Shown: positions 42,972 through 50,508 of the stretch, piece after piece
Position numbering within the stretch: the first letter of the stretch is position 1
How the letters are laid out: the number at the start of each line of letters is the position of its first letter
NCBI GenBank assembly: GCA_963824345.1
Contig: CAWGOZ010000002.1
Span: 682,001-746,000, forward strand
DNA length: 64,000 nucleotides
Direction: 5' to 3'
Source: Palsa-89 sp963824345
GTDB lineage: Bacteria > Acidobacteriota > Terriglobia > Bryobacterales > Bryobacteraceae
Program-made: the position numbers and the translations under genes
The notes under the pieces: model-generated
The model's database searches: none
The model's input: only the letters and a program-made list of their open reading frames with translations
Told to the model about the DNA's origin: nothing

Positions 42972-43967
42972 TTACGAGACGAAACCGGCTGGGACCTTGT
43001 TCCGTACCTCCAATACCCAGTGTATGAGAATCTGATCCAGCCAGAAGCGCGGCCGGTTTTTTGAGATGAAGCCGAGGTGCCCGCCGTGCTCGGTGGCAAC
43101 CAGACGCAGGTGGGGATTCCTGGAAAATGCCGGGTGATCGTAGCTGGCGAACGGGATGAATGGATCGTCCTTGGCTTGGACCACAAGCGTGGGCACCCGA
43201 ATCCGGTCCAGAAATTGATTGGCCGATTGCGTGGCGTAATAATTGTCGGCGCTTCCGAAGCCAAAGGAGTGGGCCGTGAAGAGGTCGTCGAACGCATAGA
43301 TGTTCCGTACCTGGCGAAGCGCGGCCAGATCGAACAAACCGGGAGTGAGCCGCTCTTTCACGCGGACGCGCTCCTTCAGGCGGGTGATGAATCGTCTGGC
43401 ATAAATGAAGTTGGATGGCCTGTCGAGCTGCCGGACGCCGGCCGCCAGATCGATGGGCGTGGAAATCGCCATCACACCGGCAATCAGATCGGCCGCGGAA
43501 TCGCCCAGCTCTCCGGCCAGCTTCAACACCACATTGCCGCCCAGCGAGAAGCCGGCCAGAAACACCGGCACGCCGCGCGGCAGTTGCTGCCTTAATATAT
43601 GTTGGATGACCGCGAGCAGGTCGGAAGTCTGGCCGGAGTGATACAAGGATCGGCCGCTCAGGTGCTCGGTGCCACCGCAACTGCGCATGTTGAATCGATG
43701 CGCGGCGCATCCAGCCTCGAGCGCGGCTTGCGACAGGCTGCGCGCATAACCGGACTCGCTGGACCCTTCCAGGCCGTGAACCAGAATCAGATGCGCGGCG
43801 GGCTCTCCCTGCGGTGCCTGGGAATCCACCCGGACTTGGACGCCCGGCTCCGTGTCGTAGAGTTTCGATTCCACGGGGAAGCGCTGCAGGTCCAACCTCC
43901 TATGCCAGTAGTTGCCGGCCAAGGTGAGCAGGTGAGAATTTCGAAAGAAGGGAACAAAGGGCCGCAA
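42972..43967 (-). CDS. YheT-like alpha/beta hydrolase
   Basis: A 331-residue hydrolase of the YheT/ABHD1 group. ILVHGLEGSSESGYARSLSQ is the oxyanion-hole strand, RFNMRSCGGTEH the family N-x-R-G/S-x-G-G motif, LAGFSLGGNVVLKLAGELG the nucleophile elbow with its serine, AKDDPFIPFAS the aspartate, and EHGGHLGFIS the histidine. All three catalytic residues are present. Esterase or lipase activity is expected but substrates are unknown for most of the family. It lies 9 bases downstream of the DtxR-family gene and 3 bases upstream of the permease pair. Confidence 0.88.
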   Translation of the reverse strand: MRPFVPFFRNSHLLTLAGNYWHRRLDLQRFPVESKLYDTEPGVQVRVDSQAPQGEPAAHLILVHGLEGSSESGYARSLSQAALEAGCAAHRFNMRSCGGTEHLSGRSLYHSGQTSDLLAVIQHILRQQLPRGVPVFLAGFSLGGNVVLKLAGELGDSAADLIAGVMAISTPIDLAAGVRQLDRPSNFIYARRFITRLKERVRVKERLTPGLFDLAALRQVRNIYAFDDLFTAHSFGFGSADNYYATQSANQFLDRIRVPTLVVQAKDDPFIPFASYDHPAFSRNPHLRLVATEHGGHLGFISKNRPRFWLDQILIHWVLEVRNKVPAGFVS

Positions 43968-43976
43968 AGGACCATT

Positions 43977-44732
43977 TTAGACGGACCGGCCGGCAATTAC
44001 CGAGATTCCCGAGGCCAGAGTTTGGCTCAAGCGCACCGAATCCGTGCGATCGGCAATTCGAACCCGCAGAGAGGCATTCCGCGTTCCCGTCTCCACGGTG
44101 ATTCGAACACCGGGCTCCAGTCCGAGCCGTTTCATCTCGCGCAGAGCCGCGGCATCGCGGTCCGATACGCTGCTAATCACCGCGGGGACGCCACAGGCCC
44201 ACTTGGATAACAGCACCTCTTCGCGGGCCGGAAGCGCCCCGTTCCGCTCCGGGATCAGGTGTCCGTGCGGATCCGTTTCCGGGTCGCCCAATTTCGCCGC
44301 GATCCGATCTTCCAGCCGCTCCGAGATGAAATGCTCCAGCCGTTCTGCCTCGTCGTGAACCTCGTCCCACGAGTAGTCCAGGAAATCATGCAGGAAACGC
44401 TCCAGCAAACGATGGTGCCGAAGAACCTCCAGAGCGCGCACCTTCCCGGCCGCTGTTAGACGCGCGCCGCGATGCTTTTCGTATTTCACAAAAGGTGGCT
44501 GCTGCGCCGCGAGCTTTTGCAGCATTCCAGTGACGGAAGCAGCGCGGACTCCAAGATGCTGGGCGAGAGCGTTGCTGGTAACGCGTTCCTCTTCCAAGCC
44601 GCTCAGTTCCCAGATCGCTTTTAGATAATCGTCTATTGATTCGGTGCTATAAGGGCCTCGGGGAACCGCTCCCTCACGGTCACGGCTCGGCTTGGAGATG
44701 GGCACTTCTTCATTATTGTATGCTTTAGGCAT
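43977..44732 (-). CDS. DtxR/MntR-family metal-dependent regulator
   Basis: The protein has an N-terminal winged helix (ESIDDYLKAIWELSGLEEER, LAQHLGVRAASVTGMLQKLA), a dimerisation/metal domain (VLRHHRLLERFLHDFLDYSW, EVHDEAERLEHFISERLEDR) with the E-x-x-H of metal site residues, and a C-terminal FeoA/SH3-like domain. These regulators bind DNA when loaded with Mn(II) or Fe(II). I use the ATG at 44732, with AGGA 9 bases upstream, giving 251 residues. But a promoter-like TACAAT (44718-44713) lies downstream of that ATG, so a GTG at 44705 is a real alternative. A dispersed 27-base repeat lies in the N-terminal coding region. The start codon sits inside a palindrome shared with the divergent receptor gene. 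Confidence 0.83.
   Translation of the reverse strand: MPKAYNNEEVPISKPSRDREGAVPRGPYSTESIDDYLKAIWELSGLEEERVTSNALAQHLGVRAASVTGMLQKLAAQQPPFVKYEKHRGARLTAAGKVRALEVLRHHRLLERFLHDFLDYSWDEVHDEAERLEHFISERLEDRIAAKLGDPETDPHGHLIPERNGALPAREEVLLSKWACGVPAVISSVSDRDAAALREMKRLGLEPGVRITVETGTRNASLRVRIADRTDSVRLSQTLASGISVIAGRSV
44662..44688 (-). repeat. dispersed repeat, copy 1 (inside regulator 5' region)
   Basis: On the minus strand this 27-base stretch reads gagccgtgaccgtgaggg then agcggttcc. A near-identical 26-base copy is at 61924-61949. In the frame of the regulator it encodes PSRDREGAVP. Two copies 17 kb apart, one intergenic and one in coding sequence, mark it as a dispersed element. Confidence 0.7.
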
Positions 44733-44740
44733 GCCTAAAG
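44723..44740. promoter_or_regulatory. 18-bp palindrome, candidate DtxR/MntR operator
   Basis: The sequence ctttaggcatgcctaaag is a perfect 18-bp inverted repeat. Its TTTAGG...CCTAAA arms resemble boxes of DtxR/IdeR/MntR regulators. On the minus strand a weak -35 (GGACTT) and a -10 (TACAAT) flank it with a 17-base spacer, so a bound regulator would block transcription of its own gene. The central CATG holds the start codons of both flanking genes. Confidence 0.65.
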
Positions 44741-47700
44741 TCCTCGCGCTGCAACTCATAGCCTTGCTGGCCATGGCTCAAGGTGAAACCACCAGCGCCA
44801 TCGTGGGATCGGTTACCGATCCGGCCGGCGCGGCCATCCCTGGAGCCACTGTGACCATATCGAACATCGAAAATGGCCTCAAGCGATCCGTGACAACCGA
44901 CGACTCCGGTCGGTTTAGTTTTCCGCAGCTCAAACCCGGCGTGTACTCGGTGAAAGTGGAAGCGGACCGCTTCGAGGCTCAGCAGAACAACTCCGTGCCC
45001 GCCGGGCTGGGGCAAAGCCAGACGGTGGATTTCAAACTTAACATCGCATCCGCAAGCGAAACCATCGTGGTGCAGGAGCAAGCGCCGCTTATCAGCCCGC
45101 AGAACCCTAACACCTCGACTACCCTGACGGCTCGTTCTCTCGAAGATCTTCCGAATCCGGGCGGCGACCTGACCTATCCGCTGCAATTTGCCCCCGGCGC
45201 TCTCATCAACACGGCCGGCAGCGGGAACGATTTTGTCGGCGGCACAAATGGTTACGGCAACGTGCAGTTCAACGGCTTGCCTTCTCTTTCGAACGGCTAC
45301 ATCGTCGACGGCCTTGAAACCAACGATCCGCTGACCAACCTGAATAGCGGACTGTCGACCAATCTGGTCCTGGGATTGAATTCGATCGCAGAGGTAACCG
45401 TGAATACGCTCTCCTACGCGGTCGATCAGGGCAGGTATGGCGCGTCTCAGGTCAACTACGTCACGAAGTCCGGCACCAATCAGTTTCACGGAAACCTGTA
45501 CGAGTTGTGGAACGGCGCGCAGTTCAATGCGGCGGATTTCTTCACCAACGCCACGCCTGGAAACCATAAGCCGCGTTCCACGGTGAATCATTTCGGTGGA
45601 AGCCTGGGAGGTCCGATCATCCATGACAAGCTGTTTTTCTTCTTCGATTCCGAATGGGTTCGGATTGCGCTGCCCATCGTCACTGCCACCATCGTGCCCA
45701 CGCCGGCATTCGAGAATTATGTCTTGCAGAAACTGCCGCGTGGCGGCGTGGACGCCATAACCGGATTCACTTACCGGCCGGCGCCGCAGCTGGTGCCGTT
45801 CTACCAGAAACTCTTTTCGCTTTACGGCAACACCGCGGGAACTCCGCTCGCGGTTCTCGGTTGTCCGTTCAATAGCGATGGTGCTGCCGCGGGCGGTTTT
45901 CCTCCAAATGGCAATGGCTGCGCGAATCGCCAGAGCGTTTCGCATTCCAGCGACGATCGCGAGCAGGTGCAGACGGCTCGCATCGACTACAACATCAACA
46001 CCAACAACATGGCCTGGTTCCGCTTTCAGTCCGACACCGGCCTCCAGGCTGCTTACACCGATCCCATCAATCCGATTTTCAATGCCATCTCGCCCCAGCC
46101 CCTCTACTCCTTCGCGTCCGGCTACACGCACGTATTTTCCGGCCATCTTGTGAACTACTTCAACCCGGCCTTCTCTTGGTATTCAAGCTTGTTCGGGCCG
46201 GCCGACTTCGCCAAGACGCTGGCGGCGTTTCCAATGGTCCTCCAGGGCAGCGGCGCCGATGCGCCGTTCTCTCCGCTCGGAGGACTCGACAATACCTGGG
46301 TGCAGGGCCGTCGCGCTGCGCGTTTTTTCATCAACGACAATCTGGCCTGGACACTCGGCTCGCACGAATTCCGCTTTGGAACCAACATTCGGATCTTACG
46401 CCTGAACGATTACGATTTCGGCGAAGGCGTGGTCCCGCTGATCACCTACACAACGCTGCCGCAGTTCATCTACGGCGTCGCATCCACGGCTTCGGAAACC
46501 TTCCCGCTGGCCGATTCCGAACCTTACAACTTCCTCAACCTGGACTTCTATGCGCAGGATACCTGGAAGATTACTCGCACATTGACCTGGACCTTCGGCA
46601 TCCGCGACACCTACAATTCAAATCCCCTGAATCCACATGACGCCGTGGCGCGACTTGCCGGCTCTTTTGATTCGATCCTGCACGATGTGAATCAGCCGCT
46701 CAACCAGGTCATCCAGACGCATCTGGGGAACGTATTTGCTGCAACGCCGCTCGCCATCCTGCAGCCGAGGACCGCCATTGCGTGGCAGTTCGCGCCCCAC
46801 ACCGTGCTGCGGACCGGATTCGGACTGTTCAGCGATATCCTGCCGGGCAGTGTCGCCGATCTGGTGGGCGTAAATCCACCATACTCGAAGACTTTTCAAG
46901 GCGGGCTATTGGGCTCGGTAGGTGGAACGGCCATCGCTCCAGGAGTTCCGAACAGCGCGATCGATGCGACCGCAGCCGCTGACCAGCAATTCATCTCCGG
47001 CTTCGCGAAGGGCGAGCTTTCCTGCGCCTCGCCCCTGGCCAATCCGAACTCCTGCCTTCCGCCAATTTCGATCACCGCCGTTCCGGATGGCAAGCTCCAT
47101 GCGCCCTACTTCATCGAGTGGAGCTTGGCCCTGGAGCGCCAGATCGGCAATTCCATTCACCTGCGGGCGCAATACGTCGGAACGCGCGCGGTCAATCAGC
47201 CTTACCAAACCCAGGTGAACGGGTATCAGACCATCTGTTCGGGCTGCTTCGCGCCGTTCCCTTATGCCAAGCCCGTCGATCCCCGCTTCGGCGCGGTAAC
47301 GCAGTTGAGTACCGGCGCGAACAGCCACTATGACGGCCTCCAGTTGACGGCCGAAAAACGGCTCGGCCATGGATTGCAAGTCCAAGCCAACTACACCTGG
47401 AGCCATTGCATGGACACGGTCTCAAACGGCGGATTTCTGCCGTTCGCCTCGGGCGCCATTCTCACACCGCTGCCGGGCGAGCTGGGCCGCCAATACGGCC
47501 CGTGCGATTACGACGTGCGCGACAACTTGACGGCCCAGTACGTGTATCAGTTGCCGATCAAATTCGGAAACCCACTGCTGGCTCGAGCACTCAACGGATG
47601 GCAGGTATCAGGCACCGCGTTTTGGCATAGCGGCCTGCCCTTTTCAGTCTTGAGCACGCCGTATTCGGCGAACGGAAACGGCATCGTTCAGGGCGGCGGC

Positions 47701-48180
47701 CCGCAGTACGCGAGCGTCGTTCCCGGCGCAGCGCTGTACGAACATAATCCAATCCCCGGCGTCACTCAGCCGGGAACCATCCAGTGGCTCAACCCAGACG
47801 CGTTTGTTTCGGCCGTCGATCCGAGCACCGGCGCATGTGTTGGCGGCGACACTCCAACCAGCTGCCAATTCGGCAATCTCGGCCGGAATGCGCTGCGCGG
47901 TCCCGATTTCTTGTGGAGCGACCTGTACCTGACCAAGTGGTTTCAGCTAAACGAACGCGTGAAGCTGCGCATCGACGGTCAGTTCTTCAATGTGTTCAAC
48001 CACCCGAATTTCGGCCTCCCGAACCTGGTCTACGCGGGAATCCCGGGCAAGCCATCCACCCAGACAGGGTTCGGAGCGCTCAGCTATCCTACCTCACCAC
48101 CGACAGGATTGTTGGGAGTTGGATTGGGCGGGGATAGTTCGCCCCGCATGATCGCGTTTCAAGCTCGGCTGGAGTTCTGA
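44731..48180 (+). CDS. Oar-like TonB-dependent receptor, divergent from DtxR-family gene
   Basis: A 1149-residue outer-membrane protein. The ATG at 44731 gives a short signal peptide (MPKVLALQLIALLAMAQG). IVGSVTDPAGAAIPGATVTI is the carboxypeptidase-regulatory-like domain, followed by a plug (VQFNGLPSLSNGYIVDGLET) and a barrel ending in AFQARLEF. A TTG at 44692 would add 13 residues, but the added part interferes with the signal peptide. Because the start lies in the palindrome shared with a DtxR-family regulator, uptake of a metal complex is a plausible role, although Oar-like proteins usually carry larger substrates. Confidence 0.88.
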   Translation: MPKVLALQLIALLAMAQGETTSAIVGSVTDPAGAAIPGATVTISNIENGLKRSVTTDDSGRFSFPQLKPGVYSVKVEADRFEAQQNNSVPAGLGQSQTVDFKLNIASASETIVVQEQAPLISPQNPNTSTTLTARSLEDLPNPGGDLTYPLQFAPGALINTAGSGNDFVGGTNGYGNVQFNGLPSLSNGYIVDGLETNDPLTNLNSGLSTNLVLGLNSIAEVTVNTLSYAVDQGRYGASQVNYVTKSGTNQFHGNLYELWNGAQFNAADFFTNATPGNHKPRSTVNHFGGSLGGPIIHDKLFFFFDSEWVRIALPIVTATIVPTPAFENYVLQKLPRGGVDAITGFTYRPAPQLVPFYQKLFSLYGNTAGTPLAVLGCPFNSDGAAAGGFPPNGNGCANRQSVSHSSDDREQVQTARIDYNINTNNMAWFRFQSDTGLQAAYTDPINPIFNAISPQPLYSFASGYTHVFSGHLVNYFNPAFSWYSSLFGPADFAKTLAAFPMVLQGSGADAPFSPLGGLDNTWVQGRRAARFFINDNLAWTLGSHEFRFGTNIRILRLNDYDFGEGVVPLITYTTLPQFIYGVASTASETFPLADSEPYNFLNLDFYAQDTWKITRTLTWTFGIRDTYNSNPLNPHDAVARLAGSFDSILHDVNQPLNQVIQTHLGNVFAATPLAILQPRTAIAWQFAPHTVLRTGFGLFSDILPGSVADLVGVNPPYSKTFQGGLLGSVGGTAIAPGVPNSAIDATAAADQQFISGFAKGELSCASPLANPNSCLPPISITAVPDGKLHAPYFIEWSLALERQIGNSIHLRAQYVGTRAVNQPYQTQVNGYQTICSGCFAPFPYAKPVDPRFGAVTQLSTGANSHYDGLQLTAEKRLGHGLQVQANYTWSHCMDTVSNGGFLPFASGAILTPLPGELGRQYGPCDYDVRDNLTAQYVYQLPIKFGNPLLARALNGWQVSGTAFWHSGLPFSVLSTPYSANGNGIVQGGGPQYASVVPGAALYEHNPIPGVTQPGTIQWLNPDAFVSAVDPSTGACVGGDTPTSCQFGNLGRNALRGPDFLWSDLYLTKWFQLNERVKLRIDGQFFNVFNHPNFGLPNLVYAGIPGKPSTQTGFGALSYPTSPPTGLLGVGLGGDSSPRMIAFQARLEF

Positions 48181-48192
48181 GGGGTCGACCCG

Positions 48193-48231
48193 GAAAAAAG
48201 CGAGGGGACAGCCAAGGTAACCGTCCCCTCG
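48193..48231 (-). terminator. probable rho-independent terminator of the ATP-grasp / metallopeptidase genes
   Basis: Arms cgaggggac (48201-48209) and gtcccctcg (48223-48231) form a 9-bp GC-rich stem with a 13-base loop. On the minus strand the stem is followed by CTTTTTTCC. It lies about 160 bases downstream of the ATP-grasp stop. On the plus strand no T-run follows the stem, so it would act mainly on the minus strand. Confidence 0.65.
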
Positions 48232-48391
48232 AAAATGGACACAAGACGCTATGGAGCGCCCGCTGACGCTTGGACCCGGCACCACTAGCCGAGCCCATCA
48301 GCGGTTGCTCCTCAGTCAATAGAGATCGGTTGAAGGGGTGGGAAAGGAATAGTGAGAACTTGGTACTACGTAAGGCGGAAATTCGCCTGAC

Positions 48392-49393
48392 TCACGCCGC
48401 GGCCGTGTCCAAGATCTTCTGAATCAGCGCATCGTACGCCAATCCCGCAGCGGCGGCCGCTTGCGCGAAGTCGTCCTCGCAGGCCAGCGATGGATTCGGG
48501 TTGGCCTCGATCACCACCACTTCGCCGGCTGGCGTGAGACGCACGTCCACCCGGCCGAAACCGGTGATCTTCAACACGCGATAGACCTTCCGCGCCAGCC
48601 GCGCCAGCTTCTCCTCGACACCCACTGGCAGCTCATGCGCGGGCCCGTTTTGTATGCCCCACTTTTTGCGATAGGTGTCGTCCCACTTGGCCTTGAAAGT
48701 GGCGAATTTAGGCATGTCTTCCGGGACGTCGTGGAAGAAGATTTCGCGCGGAGGGAACACGCTGAGTTTGCGGTTGCCCATGACGCTCAAGTACAACTCT
48801 CGACCTTCGATGTATTCCTCAATCAGCGCGTCGCAATGAAATTTTTCGTGGATAAAGCGGGCGCGCTCGAGTGCTTCTTCCTCGCTCTTGGCAAAAGAAG
48901 CCTTGGCGATGCCATCCGAAGATTCCTCGCCCACCGGCTTCACGAACGCCGGGTACACAAAGCGGCGCAGGCGCTTCAGAGGACGAAGCTCGGTGGAGAT
49001 GACAAAATGCGGCACACGCACGCGATGGTAGGCCAGCACCTTCTTGGCAAGAGCTTTATCTTTGCAAAGCATCAGGCCGTCCGGACGCGCGCCCGTGTAT
49101 TTCACTCGCATCAGCTCGAGCAGCGCGGGAATATTCGGCTCGTGCGCGCGGCTGGAATGGAACGACTCGGTAAGATTGAAAACCACGTCCGGCGCGAAGC
49201 TCTTCAGCTTTTCTACCATGCACAGCACGTCGTCGAAAACAGCCAGCGTGTCTACCTCGTGCCCCAGGCGCTGCAAACAAGCCAGGACATCGGCTTCGGT
49301 CGGCTTGTCCTCTTCGTCCTTGAGCGCCTGCGGAGAAAATCCTGCCGCGGCCGCGGCGCGGTAAGCCACATCGAAGAGCACCAGGATCTTCAC
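48392..49393 (-). CDS. D-Ala-D-Ala-ligase-like ATP-grasp protein
   Basis: A 333-residue ATP-grasp enzyme of the Ddl type. DVVFNLTESFHSSRAHEPNI with the F-N-L-x-E motif, YTGARPDGLMLCKDKALAKK with the first ATP-binding lysine, YPAFVKPVGEESSDGIAKAS with the glycine loop, LIEEYIEGRELYLSVMGNRK and IEANPNPSLACEDDFAQAA with the metal-binding E-x-N-P-N-P are all present. It is not a regular Ddl: the region after the second motif carries an unusual insert (EIFFHDVPEDMPKFATFKAK). It probably links an amino acid or peptide carboxylate to an amine. It lies 2 bases downstream of the metallopeptidase gene in the same direction. Confidence 0.87.
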   Translation of the reverse strand: MKILVLFDVAYRAAAAAGFSPQALKDEEDKPTEADVLACLQRLGHEVDTLAVFDDVLCMVEKLKSFAPDVVFNLTESFHSSRAHEPNIPALLELMRVKYTGARPDGLMLCKDKALAKKVLAYHRVRVPHFVISTELRPLKRLRRFVYPAFVKPVGEESSDGIAKASFAKSEEEALERARFIHEKFHCDALIEEYIEGRELYLSVMGNRKLSVFPPREIFFHDVPEDMPKFATFKAKWDDTYRKKWGIQNGPAHELPVGVEEKLARLARKVYRVLKITGFGRVDVRLTPAGEVVVIEANPNPSLACEDDFAQAAAAAGLAYDALIQKILDTAAA

Positions 49394-49395
49394 GG

Positions 49396-50457
49396 TTAAA
49401 CCGACCTTTTGAATCGGCCGGTATGCAGGTGATTGGTGACCATGGCGGAGAGGTAGGCCGCCAATTCAAACCAAACACGCTCGCGCTCGAGCGCCGGCGG
49501 AATGGTCAACTGGAGTTGCTGGCAGCGCTGGATCAACTTGCGTACTAACATGTCCACCGTGTACTTATGCTGCCCCGTCCAACGCACGATCGACGCCACC
49601 AGCGCCGAGCGATTGCTGCGCATGACCTTAGCGGCAGGTTCCCCATTCGGCTCGCCACTTCCGAATATAACGCGCAGATCGGCGTCGTAGAAGTCGGGAA
49701 AGTCCTCGGCGTACAGTTTGCGGCGTTCGCTGTAATAGCGCGCCAGCGTTTTCCGCAGTCGGCTGGCTTCGTAGATGCGTCGCCCGCGCTTTATTTTCGG
49801 CGGATGGTTCTTGGCCTCCTCCATCAGGCAATGCACAAACTCGAGCTTGTCCAGCGCTTTCCATCCGCGATACTGTTCGCGCCATTGCTCAGGTGTCAAC
49901 GAAAGCCAGACCGCGAAAGTTTCGGCGAAGTCTTCATCCGGATGCGCCTGCGCGTACCAGTTCGGCAAGTTGCGCACAAAGCCTTTGCTGTAGGGGCGGG
50001 GCTGGTAGGTTTCCGGAGCGTACTCGGTTTCAGGACTGCCGAATACCGCGCGCCAATCGTCGCGGGACGAGAAACGATAGGCATGGTCGATGGCATGCCC
50101 GCTTTCGTGCCGCAGCAATTGCAGGCACCATTCGGGCGTCCCGCCTTCCACCTGAAGCATCTGGTGGACCTCGAGCGTCTTCAGCCGCGGATGCGCCAGG
50201 TAAAACGGGATGGCGATGTCGGGCACACCGGCCGGCGAGAACCACTCGTCGCCGAGATAGCAGGCCGGGCGAAACGCCACTCCGCGCGCCGCAAGTTCAT
50301 CGTAGAGCTGCGCCACGCGACCCTCCAGCTCGCTGCCGGGAATTCGGACGCCGAGATCGCAGATGCGCTTTTGGAGCAGCTCGTCGTCTTTTAAGACCAC
50401 CCAGGCCGGCTGCTCCGGCACGCCAGGCAGCGCATCGTGTCGCTCCACGGCTTTCAT
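49396..50457 (-). CDS. putative zinc-binding metallopeptidase
   Basis: A 353-residue protein. LLRHESGHAIDHAYR contains the H-E-x-x-H zinc motif (His117, Glu118, His121), and about 60 residues later HPDEDFAETFAVWLSL supplies the E-D-F-A-E that places a third ligand, the pattern of the putative zinc-binding metallopeptidase family (PF15887-like). No signal peptide is seen. I start at the ATG at 50457; a GTG at 50481 would add 8 residues. The C-terminal 90 residues are rich in basic and aromatic residues (RRKLYAEDFPDFYDADLRVI). The close link with an ATP-grasp ligase suggests maturation or removal of a peptide that the ligase builds. Confidence 0.82.
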   Translation of the reverse strand: MKAVERHDALPGVPEQPAWVVLKDDELLQKRICDLGVRIPGSELEGRVAQLYDELAARGVAFRPACYLGDEWFSPAGVPDIAIPFYLAHPRLKTLEVHQMLQVEGGTPEWCLQLLRHESGHAIDHAYRFSSRDDWRAVFGSPETEYAPETYQPRPYSKGFVRNLPNWYAQAHPDEDFAETFAVWLSLTPEQWREQYRGWKALDKLEFVHCLMEEAKNHPPKIKRGRRIYEASRLRKTLARYYSERRKLYAEDFPDFYDADLRVIFGSGEPNGEPAAKVMRSNRSALVASIVRWTGQHKYTVDMLVRKLIQRCQQLQLTIPPALERERVWFELAAYLSAMVTNHLHTGRFKRSV

Positions 50458-50508
50458 CCTAGCGCAGGCGGGCCTCGGCACACGGGTTCGTGATACGTTA
50501 CAGATGAA

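Noticed and set aside
44725..46146. 473-residue minus-strand ORF
   Set aside because: Antisense to the third receptor and would overlap the regulator start region; no motifs.
48201..48231. hairpin considered as terminator for the receptor gene 44731-48180
   Set aside because: No T-run on the plus strand; the T-run is on the minus strand, so it was assigned to the other side.
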